From an uncultured Dorea sp. (lineage in GTDB: Bacteria; Bacillota; Clostridia; Lachnospirales; Lachnospiraceae): a stretch of 63,654 nucleotides of DNA. Positions 48,989-58,639 of the stretch are shown piece by piece; the first letter of the stretch is position 1; each line of letters begins with the position of its first letter. Where the stretch lies: assembly GCA_910584095.1 (NCBI GenBank), contig CAJTYU010000019.1:1-63654 (forward strand), written 5' to 3'. A model generated the notes under the pieces. It saw only the letters and a list, made by a program, of their open reading frames with translations. It made no database searches and was not told the origin of the DNA. The position numbers were made by a program, and so were the translations under genes.

Positions 48989-49912
48989 ATGTATATTTTT
49001 ATTACAAATCCTAACGCCCGCTCCGGCTTGGGAGGAAAGGTATGGAGCGAGGTGGAAAGGATTTTAAAGGATAAGGAGGTTTCTTATCAGATATATTTTA
49101 CCAAATACCAGAGACATGCGTCCCGGATTGTAAGTGAGATTACGTCGGATGGGGAAGAGCATACGATCATTGTGCTGGGAGGCGACGGGACGGTGAATGA
49201 GGTGCTGAATGGGATAAAGGAGCTGTCTAAGGTGACGCTGGGATACATTCCGATTGGTTCAAGTAATGATTTTGCCAGATATTTTAATCATTCTTATGAG
49301 CCGGAGAAGGCGCTTGCAGCGATTCTGGCTCCGAAGAAATATGCGATGATCAATGTGGGGCTTCTGACTTACTGGGAAGGAGAGCGCAAGAGGAGATTTG
49401 CGGTTAGCGCCGGACTTGGATTTGATGCGGGAATCTGCCATTATGCGGTAGTTTCTAAACTGAAATTGTTGTTAAATAAACTGCATCTTGGGAAGCTTAC
49501 TTATGTGGGGATTGCGCTGGCGCAGATGCTTGCTTTAAAACCGGGCGTGATGACGGTAAGTCTGGATGACGGGGAGCCGGTTTCCTACGAGCAGGTTTAT
49601 TTTGCGACGGCAATGAACCATCCATATGAGGGAGGAGGTTTTAAATTCTGTCCAAAGGCAGATCCAGGGGATGATGTGCTGGATGTGACGGTTATTGCGG
49701 GAATCCCTAAGCTGAAGACGCTGTTTTTGCTGCCTACGGCGTATAAGGGGTGGCATACGGTCTTTCGGGGAGTGTATACTTATACCTGCAGGAAGGCAGT
49801 ATTTGAAAGCGCACGGCCGCTTCCCGTGCACACGGACGGGGAACCGGTATTTCTTCAGCGAAGAGTGGCGGCGGCGCTGGAGCCGGATAAGGTACGGCTG
49901 ATTATTGGATAA
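48989..49912 (+). CDS. Diacylglycerol/sphingosine kinase family lipid kinase
   Basis: The 307-residue protein has the DAGK catalytic domain: MYIFITNPNARSG at the start, IIVLGGDGTVNEVLNGI near 58 (the GGDGT nucleotide motif) and IPIGSSNDFARYF near 85. The C-terminal domain has HTDGEPV near 280. It phosphorylates a membrane lipid, probably diacylglycerol. It heads a small + strand unit with the phosphodiesterase and the EamA transporter. Confidence 0.88.
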   Translation: MYIFITNPNARSGLGGKVWSEVERILKDKEVSYQIYFTKYQRHASRIVSEITSDGEEHTIIVLGGDGTVNEVLNGIKELSKVTLGYIPIGSSNDFARYFNHSYEPEKALAAILAPKKYAMINVGLLTYWEGERKRRFAVSAGLGFDAGICHYAVVSKLKLLLNKLHLGKLTYVGIALAQMLALKPGVMTVSLDDGEPVSYEQVYFATAMNHPYEGGGFKFCPKADPGDDVLDVTVIAGIPKLKTLFLLPTAYKGWHTVFRGVYTYTCRKAVFESARPLPVHTDGEPVFLQRRVAAALEPDKVRLIIG

Positions 49913-49941
49913 TAAGTATAACAAGAAAGGATTGGTGAATC

Positions 49942-50769
49942 ATGCTGGTATCCGGCTGTTTTATTTTGGCGGCGGCAGCGCTTGCCGGTTTATATTTGTA
50001 TGCGGTTTATCCGCGGACAACCCGTATTTTGGATGTTATGCAGTATAATCATGGGATGTTTGCCCACAGGGGCTATCACAATAAGGAGAAATTTATTCCA
50101 GAAAATTCCATGGCTGCATTTCGGGCGGCAGTTGCAAGAGGATATGGGATTGAACTGGATGTCCATATTACAAAGGATGGGAAACTTGCAGTATTTCATG
50201 ACGATACGTTAGAGAGGATGTGCAAGGAGCCGGGAGATGTGGAGGCATATACCATGGCGGAGCTTAAAGGGTTTCATCTGCTGAATACGACGGAGCGGAT
50301 TCCGGAGCTTGGGGAAGTGTTGTCCTATGTGGACGGACGTGTACCGCTTTTGATTGAGCTTAAGATTCCAGGACGGGATATTGCAGTATGCGAGATTTCT
50401 TATAAAATGCTGAAGGATTACAGGGGACGTTTTATGGTTCAGTCGTTTAATACTATGGGGCTTTACTGGTACCGGAAGCATGCGCCGTCAATCCTGAGAG
50501 GACAGCTCTCCAGCAATCTGACGAAAGGTAAGGAGAAGGAACCATATCTGCTGCGGTTTCTGATTCGGTTCCTGCTTTTGAACCTGCTGGGAAGGCCGGA
50601 CTTTATTTCTTATAAGCTTAAGGACCTGCCAAATTTCAGCGTATCTGTCTGCAGGAGATTGTTTGGCGTTCCGACGGCAGTCTGGACGCTGCGTACAGAG
50701 GAAGCGTTGCGGCAAGGGCGGGAAGAGTACAATATGTGTATTTTTGAGAGAGCTGGTGCAGATTATTAA
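49942..50769 (+). CDS. Membrane-anchored glycerophosphodiester phosphodiesterase
   Basis: The 275-residue protein starts with a membrane anchor (residues 1-25), followed by the GDPD barrel: FAHRGYHNKEKFIPENSMAAF (catalytic His-Arg-Gly), GIELDVHITKDGKLAVFHDDTLERM (metal Glu/Asp and second His) and PLLIELK. It releases glycerol phosphate from deacylated phospholipids or lipoteichoic acid. AAGAAAGGATTGG precedes the start, 29 bp after the lipid kinase. Confidence 0.88.
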   Translation: MLVSGCFILAAAALAGLYLYAVYPRTTRILDVMQYNHGMFAHRGYHNKEKFIPENSMAAFRAAVARGYGIELDVHITKDGKLAVFHDDTLERMCKEPGDVEAYTMAELKGFHLLNTTERIPELGEVLSYVDGRVPLLIELKIPGRDIAVCEISYKMLKDYRGRFMVQSFNTMGLYWYRKHAPSILRGQLSSNLTKGKEKEPYLLRFLIRFLLLNLLGRPDFISYKLKDLPNFSVSVCRRLFGVPTAVWTLRTEEALRQGREEYNMCIFERAGADY

Positions 50770-50803
50770 AAGTAATACATAAGAGCGGAGAGGGTAAGTT
50801 GAT

Positions 50804-51664
50804 ATGAATCAGCAGAAAAAGAGTTTGTTATTAGTACATATTGCAGTGATGGGGTTCGGGCTGTCCGGATTGTTTGGGAAACTGGTGGCACAGCCCGCTA
50901 TTGTGATTTCTTGGGGCAGAGTATTCTGTTCCTCGATATTTTTGTTCGCGCTGTTCAAATTCACAAAGCAGCCCATTAAGCTGAGGGACAGAAGAGATTT
51001 TCTGTTAATGATAGGGGCGGGAGTGATTCTTGCTATACATTGGACGACTTTTATGCAGTCCATACAGGTATCCACAGTGGCGGTGGGGACGCTGACTTTT
51101 TCGACTTATCCGCTGTTTGTGACTTTCATGGAGCCTTATATTTATCACGAGAGGCTGAAAAAATCAAGCATAATCTGCGCAGTTATTATGCTGGCGGGGG
51201 TTATGCTCATCGTGCCGGAATTTCAGATGGGGAATGCGATGACCAGAGGTGTGATATGGGGAATGGCCGGAAGTCTTAGTTATGCGCTTCTGTCACTGAT
51301 GAACCGCAGTTTTTCAGATCGGTATACGGGACCGCTGGTATCGCTGTATGAACAGGGAACGGCGGCAGTGGTATTGCTGCCGGCAGTGTTTTTCCTTTGC
51401 CCGGTATTTACGGGATGGGATATTACGGGACTTATCATACTCGGAGTTGCATTTACGGCGGGGGCACATTCTTTATTTATAGAAGGATTGAAGCATGTGA
51501 AGGTGCAGACGGCGGGCATTATATCCGGACTGGAATCGGTATACGGGATTCTGGCGGCCTTTTTTGTGCTGGGAGAGATTCCGGGGCTTCGGGAACTCGT
51601 CGGCGGCGCTGTGATACTGGGGGTTGTATTCTATTCTAGTTACTGTTCACTTCGTTCGCAGTAA
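50804..51664 (+). CDS. EamA-family (DMT) transporter
   Basis: The 286-residue protein has ten hydrophobic segments in two EamA repeats; the second ends in GLESVYGILAAFFVLGEIPGLRELVGGAVILG, the family signature. Substrate unknown; relatives export metabolites or take up purines and amino acids. It is 34 bp after the phosphodiesterase gene. Confidence 0.87.
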   Translation: MNQQKKSLLLVHIAVMGFGLSGLFGKLVAQPAIVISWGRVFCSSIFLFALFKFTKQPIKLRDRRDFLLMIGAGVILAIHWTTFMQSIQVSTVAVGTLTFSTYPLFVTFMEPYIYHERLKKSSIICAVIMLAGVMLIVPEFQMGNAMTRGVIWGMAGSLSYALLSLMNRSFSDRYTGPLVSLYEQGTAAVVLLPAVFFLCPVFTGWDITGLIILGVAFTAGAHSLFIEGLKHVKVQTAGIISGLESVYGILAAFFVLGEIPGLRELVGGAVILGVVFYSSYCSLRSQ

Positions 51665-51674
51665 CAGCCGCCGG

Positions 51675-51703
51675 TTGATTTTGGTAAACCCGCGTGTTAC
51701 AAT
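51675..51703 (+). promoter_or_regulatory. Promoter of the cyclophilin gene
   Basis: TTGATT (51675-51680), 17-bp spacer, TACAAT (51698-51703), 62 bp upstream of the start. Confidence 0.55.
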
Positions 51704-51765
51704 TGATAAGATTATGAAAGGAACAATTATAAAAAACGATAATAAAAGAAATGGGGGAAATTAAG

Positions 51766-52284
51766 ATGGAGAATCCAATTATTACAATTGAAATGGAAAA
51801 TGGAGATGTTATGAAGGCGGAGCTGTATCCGGACGTAGCGCCGAATACGGTAAACAATTTTATCTCTCTGGTGAAAAAAGGATATTACGACGGACTGATT
51901 TTTCATCGGGTTATCAGTGGATTTATGATTCAGGGAGGATGCCCGAATGGAAACGGCATGGGAGGGCCGGGATATCAGATTAAAGGCGAGTTTGCACAGA
52001 ATGGCTTTGCGAATGAACTGCGTCATACGGAGGGGGTACTGTCTATGGCGCGGGCGATGCATCCGGATTCCGCAGGCTCTCAGTTCTTTATTATGCATAA
52101 GGATTCCCCGCATCTGGACGGACAGTATGCGGCGTTCGGTATGATCATTGAGGGGATGGACGTGGTAAATAAGATTGCGGCAGTACCGACGGATTACAGC
52201 GATCGTCCGATGGAAACGCAGACGATGAAGAAAGTTACGGTTGACACTAAGGGAGCGGATTATCCGGAGCCGGAGAAAGAATAA
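51766..52284 (+). CDS. Cyclophilin-type peptidyl-prolyl isomerase
   Basis: The 172-residue cytoplasmic cyclophilin shows FHRVISGFMIQGGCPNGNGMGGPGY (active-site Arg, Phe and Gln), LSMARAMHPDSAGSQFFIM and HLDGQYAAFGMIIEGMDVV. It speeds cis-trans isomerisation of prolyl bonds. There is no signal sequence. ATG 51766 is preferred because GGGGGAA lies between it and the ATG at 51751. Confidence 0.93.
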   Translation: MENPIITIEMENGDVMKAELYPDVAPNTVNNFISLVKKGYYDGLIFHRVISGFMIQGGCPNGNGMGGPGYQIKGEFAQNGFANELRHTEGVLSMARAMHPDSAGSQFFIMHKDSPHLDGQYAAFGMIIEGMDVVNKIAAVPTDYSDRPMETQTMKKVTVDTKGADYPEPEKE

Positions 52285-52324
52285 AATAATTTGAAACAAA
52301 AAAGATAAGGAGGCTGAAACTATT

Positions 52325-53179
52325 ATGGAAAGGATGGTTCAGACCGAAGATTTAATCTTTGAATATGCAAAAAGAGATGAAGAAGGCAATGTGATTGGCG
52401 CTTACCGGGCCATCGATCAGGTAAATCTGGAGGTGGAGGAAGGACAGTTTATTGCAATTCTTGGACATAATGGTTCCGGAAAATCTACTTTGGCTAAACA
52501 TATTAATGCTATTTTAGTGCCTACCGAGGGAACGGTGTGGGTTGGAGGAAGAAACACCAGCGATGCGAGAGAGCTGTGGAACGTGAGGCAGTCTGCCGGC
52601 ATGGTTTTTCAGAATCCGGATAATCAGATTATTGGAACGGTTGTGGAAGAAGATGTGGGATTCGGGCCGGAGAATCTGGGAGTTCCCACAGACGATATTT
52701 GGAAACGGGTGGAGGAAAGCTTGAAGGCGGTCGGTATGATTTCTTATAGGCACCATTCGCCGAATAAGTTGTCCGGAGGGCAGAAGCAGAGAGTTGCTAT
52801 CGCAGGAGTCATTGCCATGAGGCCGAAATGCATTGTGCTGGATGAGCCGACGGCTATGCTGGATCCCAACGGACGGAAAGAGGTGCTTCGAACCATAGAG
52901 GAGTTAAGGAAGCAGGAGAAGGTAACAGTCATCCTGATTACTCACTATATGGAGGAGGTTATCGACGCAGATCATGTCTTTGTTATGGATCACGGGCATG
53001 TAGTGATGGAAGGGACGCCCAGAGAAATCTTCTCCCAGATGGATATGCTGAAAAGATATCGTCTGGATGTTCCGCAGGTAACGATACTTGCAGATGAACT
53101 AAGGAAACGCGGACTGGATATTCCGGCCGGGATTTTGAGGAAGGAAGAACTGGTGGAAGCAATATGTCGATTAAGATAG
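52325..53179 (+). CDS. ecfA1: ECF transporter ATPase EcfA1
   Basis: The 284-residue ATPase of the shared energy-coupling module for vitamin and metal uptake. Seen: Walker A GHNGSGKST near 47, Q-loop MVFQNPDNQIIG, signature LSGGQKQR, Walker B CIVLDEPTAMLDP and switch His in LITHYMEEV. The FQNPDNQ sequence is typical of EcfA. It overlaps ecfA2 by 16 bp. In other Firmicutes it directly follows rplQ; here rplQ is about 42 kb away. Confidence 0.94.
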   Translation: MERMVQTEDLIFEYAKRDEEGNVIGAYRAIDQVNLEVEEGQFIAILGHNGSGKSTLAKHINAILVPTEGTVWVGGRNTSDARELWNVRQSAGMVFQNPDNQIIGTVVEEDVGFGPENLGVPTDDIWKRVEESLKAVGMISYRHHSPNKLSGGQKQRVAIAGVIAMRPKCIVLDEPTAMLDPNGRKEVLRTIEELRKQEKVTVILITHYMEEVIDADHVFVMDHGHVVMEGTPREIFSQMDMLKRYRLDVPQVTILADELRKRGLDIPAGILRKEELVEAICRLR

Positions 53180-54015
53180 AACATTTAAACTATATATATA
53201 GTCAGGGAACAGCCTACGAAAAACAGGCGTTAAAGGATATCTGCCTGGAGATTCCACACGGGGAATTTGTAGGGATCATCGGCCACACCGGGTCAGGGAA
53301 GTCTACGCTGATTCAGCATCTGAACGGCCTGATTAAGGCAACCGACGGAGCGCTTTATTATAACGGAGAAAATATATACAGCGGAAATTACAATATGAAG
53401 GAACTTCGGAATCAGGTGGGGCTGGTATTCCAATATCCGGAGCATCAGTTATTTGAGGTGGATGTTCTTTCAGACGTCTGTTTTGGTCCCAAAAATCAGG
53501 GACTTTCGAAAGAAGAATGCGAGGAGCGCGCAAAAGAAGCTCTAAGGCTTGTTGGATTGAAGGAGAAATATTATAAATTTTCACCCTTTGAATTGTCTGG
53601 AGGACAGAAGCGCAGGGCTGCGATTGCGGGAGTTCTTGCCATGCGGCCTAAAGTACTGATTTTAGACGAACCGACGGCGGGATTGGATCCGAAGGGACGG
53701 GATGAGATACTGGATCAAATTGCATATCTGCATCGGGAAAGCGATATGACTGTTATTCTGGTTTCCCACAGTATGGAGGATATCGCAAAATATGCCGACC
53801 AAATTATTGTAATGAATCAGGGACAGGTAATGTTTAACAGTACGCCGAAGGAAGTTTTTTCCCATTATAAAGAGCTGGAGGAGGTGGGCCTTGCCGCGCC
53901 GCAGGTAACATACATCATGCATGAGCTTGCGGAAAAAGGATTAGATGTAAATACGGGGGCGACAACGGTAAAAGAAGCTGCGGACAGTATTATGGAGGTG
54001 TTTGGCAATGATTAG
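53164..54015 (+). CDS. ecfA2: ECF transporter ATPase EcfA2
   Basis: The 283-residue second ATPase has Walker A GHTGSGKST near 39, VFQYPEHQLFE (the FQYPEHQLF motif typical of EcfA2), LSGGQKRR, VLILDEPTAGLDP and the switch His in LVSHSMEDI. It pairs with EcfA1 and drives EcfT with substrate-specific S components encoded elsewhere. It overlaps both neighbours. Confidence 0.94.
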   Translation: MSIKIEHLNYIYSQGTAYEKQALKDICLEIPHGEFVGIIGHTGSGKSTLIQHLNGLIKATDGALYYNGENIYSGNYNMKELRNQVGLVFQYPEHQLFEVDVLSDVCFGPKNQGLSKEECEERAKEALRLVGLKEKYYKFSPFELSGGQKRRAAIAGVLAMRPKVLILDEPTAGLDPKGRDEILDQIAYLHRESDMTVILVSHSMEDIAKYADQIIVMNQGQVMFNSTPKEVFSHYKELEEVGLAAPQVTYIMHELAEKGLDVNTGATTVKEAADSIMEVFGND

Positions 54016-54832
54016 AGATATTACGATCGGGCAGTATTATCCGGCAAAAAGCATTCTCCACAGGCTGGATCCAAGAGTGAAGCTGACTGCGACGGTTCTG
54101 TATCTGATTTCCCTGTTTTTATTTAAGAATATTTCAGGCTATCTTATAGCAACTGTCTTTCTTGCAGTTATGATCCGCTTGTCAAAGGTTCCGTTTAAAT
54201 ATATTATGAGAGGCATGAAGCCGATTATCATGCTTCTTATGATTACGCTTTTGTTTAATCTATTTCTGATAAAAGAAGGAGCGGTTATTTTCTCGGCATG
54301 GATATTTACGATAACAGAGGGAGGCTTAAGGAATGCAGTGCTGATGGCTGTCCGGCTGATCTATTTGATTACAGGTTCGTCGCTTATGACCTTAACGACG
54401 ACGCCGAACGAATTGACGGACGGGCTTGAGAGTCTGTTAAAGCCGCTGGGCAGACTGCGCGTACCGGTTCATGAGATTGCAATGATGATGTCTATTGCGC
54501 TGCGCTTTATTCCCATCCTTCTTGAGGAGACGGATAAGATTATGAAAGCGCAGATAGCCAGAGGGGCGGATTTGGAGAGCGGAAATATTTTACAGAAGGC
54601 AAGGAGTATGATTCCGATTTTGGTTCCGTTATTTGTATCGGCTTTCCGCCGCGCCAATGATCTTGCGATGGCTATGGAGGCAAGGTGTTACCGCGGAGGG
54701 GAAGGAAGGACCAAAATGAATCCGCTTAAGTATGCCGGGCGCGATCAGGCGGCTTATGTAATTGTAATTCTTTATGTGGCGGGCGTAGTGCTGATTGGAA
54801 GGTATGTACCCCTTCACATCTGGATTTTTTAG
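54008..54832 (+). CDS. ecfT: ECF transporter transmembrane subunit EcfT
   Basis: The 274-residue membrane subunit couples the ATPases to S components. It starts MIRDITIGQYYPAKSILHRLDPRVKL, has several hydrophobic segments and the coupling-helix motifs AQIARGADLES and AMEARCYRGGEGRT (Ala-Arg-Gly type). ATG 54008, overlapping ecfA2 by 8 bp, follows GGAGGTG; the upstream TTG is rejected. Confidence 0.93.
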   Translation: MIRDITIGQYYPAKSILHRLDPRVKLTATVLYLISLFLFKNISGYLIATVFLAVMIRLSKVPFKYIMRGMKPIIMLLMITLLFNLFLIKEGAVIFSAWIFTITEGGLRNAVLMAVRLIYLITGSSLMTLTTTPNELTDGLESLLKPLGRLRVPVHEIAMMMSIALRFIPILLEETDKIMKAQIARGADLESGNILQKARSMIPILVPLFVSAFRRANDLAMAMEARCYRGGEGRTKMNPLKYAGRDQAAYVIVILYVAGVVLIGRYVPLHIWIF

Positions 54833-54844
54833 AGAGGTATGCAG

Positions 54845-55621
54845 ATGAGGAGGGTTAAGCTTACGGTTGCGTATGACGGTACGGACTACTGTGGATGGCA
54901 GATACAGCCCAACGGGATTACGGTGGAAGAGGTGCTGAACCGGGAGATCGGAGGACTTACCGGGGAGGAGATCCGGGTTATTGGAGCCAGCCGGACGGAT
55001 TCGGGAGTTCATGCTCTTGGAAATGTGGCTGTGTTTGATACAAAGAGCCGGATTCCGCCGGAGCGTTTCTCCTATGCCCTGAATCAGCGGATGCCGGAGG
55101 ATATCGTAATCGTAAAGTCGGAGGAGGTTCCTTCCGATTGGCATCCAAGGTATCAGGAGGTGATTATAAAGACCTACGAATACCATATTTATAATGGAGC
55201 CGTCCCAAATCCCTTGAAGCGGAGGACGGCGGCTTTTGTTTCCTTTCCTCTGGATGTGGAGCGGATGAGGGAAGGCGCGGCTTTTTTGACGGGTGAGCAT
55301 GATTTTGTCAGTTTCTGTAATGTAAGGACAAATACTGCGGATACGGTACGGATAATATATAGGATACAGATTGACCGGAAGACCGATGAAATCGTCATCC
55401 GGATTACCGGAAATGGATTCCTATATAATATGGTAAGGATCATCGCGGGAACCCTGATCCGTGTGGGGAGAGGTTTTTATGAGCCGCAAAAGGTGCGGGA
55501 GATCCTTGAGGCCGGGAAGCGCACAGAGGCGGGAGTGACGGCGCCGCCTCAGGGTCTGGTGCTGACGGAGATCCTGTATGGAGAACAAGGCAGGATATAC
55601 GATTTTGGACAGAGATTTTAG
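54845..55621 (+). CDS. truA: tRNA pseudouridine(38-40) synthase
   Basis: TruA modifies the anticodon arm of tRNAs. The 258-residue product has VAYDGTDYCGWQIQP, the catalytic Asp in GASRTDSGVHALG near 53 and the late motif GNGFLYNMVRIIAGTLI. ATG 54845 is preferred for spacing from AGAGAGG. In most relatives rplM and rpsI follow directly; here they are 6.6 kb downstream. Confidence 0.95.
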   Translation: MRRVKLTVAYDGTDYCGWQIQPNGITVEEVLNREIGGLTGEEIRVIGASRTDSGVHALGNVAVFDTKSRIPPERFSYALNQRMPEDIVIVKSEEVPSDWHPRYQEVIIKTYEYHIYNGAVPNPLKRRTAAFVSFPLDVERMREGAAFLTGEHDFVSFCNVRTNTADTVRIIYRIQIDRKTDEIVIRITGNGFLYNMVRIIAGTLIRVGRGFYEPQKVREILEAGKRTEAGVTAPPQGLVLTEILYGEQGRIYDFGQRF

Positions 55622-55750
55622 GTTAATATGCGGATAGACATGGAAAAAAAGTAATGGTATATTAGAAAATGGAGTAAAAGGAATTTTTGGGACATAACAA
55701 AGGAACGAACCTGTTTGAAGATTTTGCAATTTATTACAAAGGAGGATGTT

Positions 55751-57634
55751 ATGGACATATTTTCGATGGTATTATCACTGCTTAGTGGAGTAGCCCTGTT
55801 TCTTTTCGGTATGTCGCTTATGGGCGACGGACTTAAGATGGTTGCGGGCAATAAGCTGGAGGCGTTTCTCTATAAGATGACGAATACGCCGCTGAAAGGG
55901 GTTGCGCTGGGAGCAGGAGTTACATCGGTTATTCAGTCGTCATCCGCCACAACGGTTATGGTGGTTGGTTTTGTTAACTCTGGTATGATGAAGCTGAAAC
56001 AGGCGATCGGTATTGTCATGGGTGCGAATATCGGTACCAGTATTACAGGATGGATTCTCTGCCTTTCCTACATTGAGGGATCAAGCGGGATAGCCAAGAT
56101 CCTGTCAACGGCGACGATCAGCGCAGTGGTGGCGATTATCGGTACTTTGTTCCGCATGCTTTCTAAGAGGACGGTATATCGGAATGTAGGCAATATTATG
56201 CTTGGTTTTTCGATTCTGATGTTCGGCATGCAGACTATGAGCGGGGCGGTTGCTCCTTTAAAAGAGAGCGAGACATTTACCAGTATGCTCACCATGTTTT
56301 CCAACCCAATAGCAGGTATTCTGCTGGGTATTGCGTTTACGGCGGTTCTGCAGAGCGCGTCGGCCTCCGTCGGTATTTTGCAGGCGCTGTCTGTTACCGG
56401 CTCTCTGACATTTGCTACGGCATACCCAATCATTTTGGGTATTGGCGTGGGCGCGGCGTGCCCGGTGCTGATTTCTGCGATTGGAGCAAATAAAAATGGT
56501 AAAAGAACCGCATTGATATATCTGCTGAACGACTTATTTGGTATGCTGATATGGTCTGTTGTATTCTATAGTGTGAACGCAGTAGTGCAGTTTACTTTCC
56601 TGAATATGACGATGAGTCCTGTCATGATCGCTATGATCAATACGGTATTCCGTGTCGCAACGGTATGCGTACTCTTCCCGTTTATTCCGAAGCTTGAGAA
56701 GCTGGCGCGGACACTTATTAAGGATACGGAGGAAGATCTTGAGGATGACGCGAACTTTGACATGCTTGAAGAACGTCTGCTCAGATATCCGGCGCTGGCT
56801 ATCGGACAGTCTGGAAGGGTTATGAACGATATGGCGAGAAAGGTCCGCAAGAATGTGGGCCGCTCCTTGAACCTGATCAATGAATTTAGTCAGGACAAAT
56901 TCAATAAAGTTCAGAGAAAAGAGGATTTGATTGATAAGTTCGAGACAAAGCTTGGGGAATATCTGATGCTGCTGACCAAGAGAGAACTGAATACGATGCA
57001 GACGAGAAAGGTTTCGCTTTGTCTGCATATTATCAGCGATTTGGAGCGGGTAGGCGACTATGCGTCAAATGTGGCGAGAGTGACGAATAATATCCATGAG
57101 GGCAATATTTTCTTGTCTGAAGAAGCGAGGGATGAATTGAACGTGGTGATGGACGCGGTGCGCGAGACTGCGGAGATGACGGTACATAGTGTTGAAAAGC
57201 ATGACAAGGAAAAGGCGATGCGCGTGAAATCTCTGGCGGCTGTTGTAACTGCGCTTTGTGAGGAACTGAAGATGCGCCATGTGATCCGGCTGAGTCATGG
57301 AGAGTGCGATCTGGCTCAGGGAACGGTATTTAATGACTTGCTGAACAGCTTTGACCGTATTGTTGCGCATTGCAGAGGCGCGGCCAGCGCAACGGTGAAG
57401 ATGGATGATATTGATGCGGATATGCATATCCATACTTCAACTATGGCGGACGACGGCAAGGAGGAATACAGAAGGCTGCTTGCTGAAAATGCAAAGAAAT
57501 ACAGGGATTTGTTTGAGGAATATCAGGAAAAATATAGTATCAAGAATAGTAAAGACCGTCCCTTAAGCATGGAGCCGGAGCTTGAGACGGAAAAGAAGGG
57601 CAAGAATAAAGAGAACCGCTTGACAAAGATTTAG
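55751..57634 (+). CDS. Na/Pi cotransporter family protein with PhoU-like domain
   Basis: The 627-residue protein has two Na/Pi-cotransporter repeats, each with the QSSS/QSAS-type motif (VIQSSSATTVMVVGFVNSG near 62, VLQSASASVGILQAL near 203) and GANIGTSITGW. A PhoU-like helical domain follows (about 340-560) with ERVGDYASNVARV. Such NptA-like proteins take up phosphate with sodium or are tied to phosphate signalling. The C-terminus is charged and lysine-rich. ATG 55751 follows AAAGGAGGATGTT. Confidence 0.9.
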   Translation: MDIFSMVLSLLSGVALFLFGMSLMGDGLKMVAGNKLEAFLYKMTNTPLKGVALGAGVTSVIQSSSATTVMVVGFVNSGMMKLKQAIGIVMGANIGTSITGWILCLSYIEGSSGIAKILSTATISAVVAIIGTLFRMLSKRTVYRNVGNIMLGFSILMFGMQTMSGAVAPLKESETFTSMLTMFSNPIAGILLGIAFTAVLQSASASVGILQALSVTGSLTFATAYPIILGIGVGAACPVLISAIGANKNGKRTALIYLLNDLFGMLIWSVVFYSVNAVVQFTFLNMTMSPVMIAMINTVFRVATVCVLFPFIPKLEKLARTLIKDTEEDLEDDANFDMLEERLLRYPALAIGQSGRVMNDMARKVRKNVGRSLNLINEFSQDKFNKVQRKEDLIDKFETKLGEYLMLLTKRELNTMQTRKVSLCLHIISDLERVGDYASNVARVTNNIHEGNIFLSEEARDELNVVMDAVRETAEMTVHSVEKHDKEKAMRVKSLAAVVTALCEELKMRHVIRLSHGECDLAQGTVFNDLLNSFDRIVAHCRGAASATVKMDDIDADMHIHTSTMADDGKEEYRRLLAENAKKYRDLFEEYQEKYSIKNSKDRPLSMEPELETEKKGKNKENRLTKI

Positions 57635-57648
57635 AAATCGGTTAGACT
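57620..57648 (+). promoter_or_regulatory. Promoter of the T-box unit
   Basis: TTGACA (57620-57625), 17-bp spacer, TAGACT (57643-57648). The -35 lies inside the end of the Na/Pi gene. Transcription would start near 57655 at the head of the T-box leader. Confidence 0.6.
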
Positions 57649-57654
57649 GTCCGT

Positions 57655-57965
57655 TAATAGAGTAGAAAGGCTGAGAAAAGAAGAAGTAACAGTTTCCACA
57701 CCCTTACAGAGAGCGGCCGGCAGGTGAGAGGCGCAAGAAGGAGAGAAGTGTGAATACATCTTAGAGCCGCGCGCTGAAAGGAGATTCTGGTTCTGCATGG
57801 CGGAATGCCGGGCATACGAGTAGGCGGCGACGTGGGGCGCACGTTACGCGCAGAGGCTGCAAAGGCAGCCGCCAAGGCCGGAGGCGCGAGTTTCCGGTGA
57901 AAAAAGGTGGTACCACGGAGTATATTCGTCCTTATCCATATATTGGGGTAAGGGCGTTTTTATTT
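57655..57965 (+). promoter_or_regulatory. Tyrosine T-box riboswitch
   Basis: The T-box core AGGTGGTACCACGG (57905-57918) is followed by a terminator hairpin (about 57927-57952) and a T-run. Upstream, the stem I specifier region reads GTGAATACATC, with UAC (57755-57757) after GAA in the usual specifier place, so the RNA should sense tRNA-Tyr. A GC-rich stem region (57800-57890) lies between. Uncharged tRNA-Tyr would favour the antiterminator and switch on the downstream DUF3267-like gene and tyrS. Confidence 0.92.
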
Positions 57966-57985
57966 TCGCAATGTAAGGAGGCAGT

Positions 57986-58615
57986 ATGGCAAAAGAAAAA
58001 CATTTGACGCCGGTAAAGGAAAAAATCATTGCAAATTATGAGATTCAGAAGCAGAAATTCTTTGAGGACGGCTATGAAGAATATCAGGAGACGATTTCTG
58101 TTTTAAAGGCGAATATTATGGCATTTGTAACAGCCGGGCCTTTTGCGCTTCTCCAGGTTATCATTTGGATACTGGCGAAGAAGGGGGGAGAAGGGGTTTT
58201 TGGTATCAGGGAGATGTTAGTGTTCTGGGGCTCTTTTCTGGCGCTGCTTTTTGTTCATGAACTGTTGCATGGCCTGGGATGGGTGAAGTGGACTAGGAAG
58301 AAATGGCAGAGTATTTATCTGGGAATGATGTGGGATTCGCTGACGCCTTACTGCCACTGTAAAGAGCCTTTAAAGCCTAAGCACTATCTTGCGGGAGTGC
58401 TGGCGCCGTTTCTGACGCTTGGCATCGGAATGTTTCTGCTGGCGCTGATTGTGGGAAATCACGTGATTTTTCTTCTCAGCGTACTGAATACGCTGAGTGC
58501 GGGAGGGGATACGACGATCGCCTGCATGCTGTTCCGGTATTTGAAATACAAGGATAATTGTTATATTCTGGACCATCCCACGAAGTGCGGATTTGTAGCT
58601 TTTGTAAAATTTTAA
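57986..58615 (+). CDS. DUF3267-like membrane protein with HELLH motif
   Basis: The 209-residue membrane protein has four or so hydrophobic segments and FVHELLHGLGWVKW near residue 91. Its HExxH resembles a zinc-protease site, as in DUF3267 membrane metalloprotease-like proteins. The segment LAGVLAPFLTLGIGMFLLALI follows, and STLSAGGDTTIACMLF-like residues lie near 175. No function is established to my knowledge. It is the first gene after the tyrosine T-box and lies 24 bp before tyrS, so both should respond to tyrosine supply. Confidence 0.75.
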   Translation: MAKEKHLTPVKEKIIANYEIQKQKFFEDGYEEYQETISVLKANIMAFVTAGPFALLQVIIWILAKKGGEGVFGIREMLVFWGSFLALLFVHELLHGLGWVKWTRKKWQSIYLGMMWDSLTPYCHCKEPLKPKHYLAGVLAPFLTLGIGMFLLALIVGNHVIFLLSVLNTLSAGGDTTIACMLFRYLKYKDNCYILDHPTKCGFVAFVKF

Positions 58616-58639
58616 TCATTATGCGAAGGAGAGGGAAAC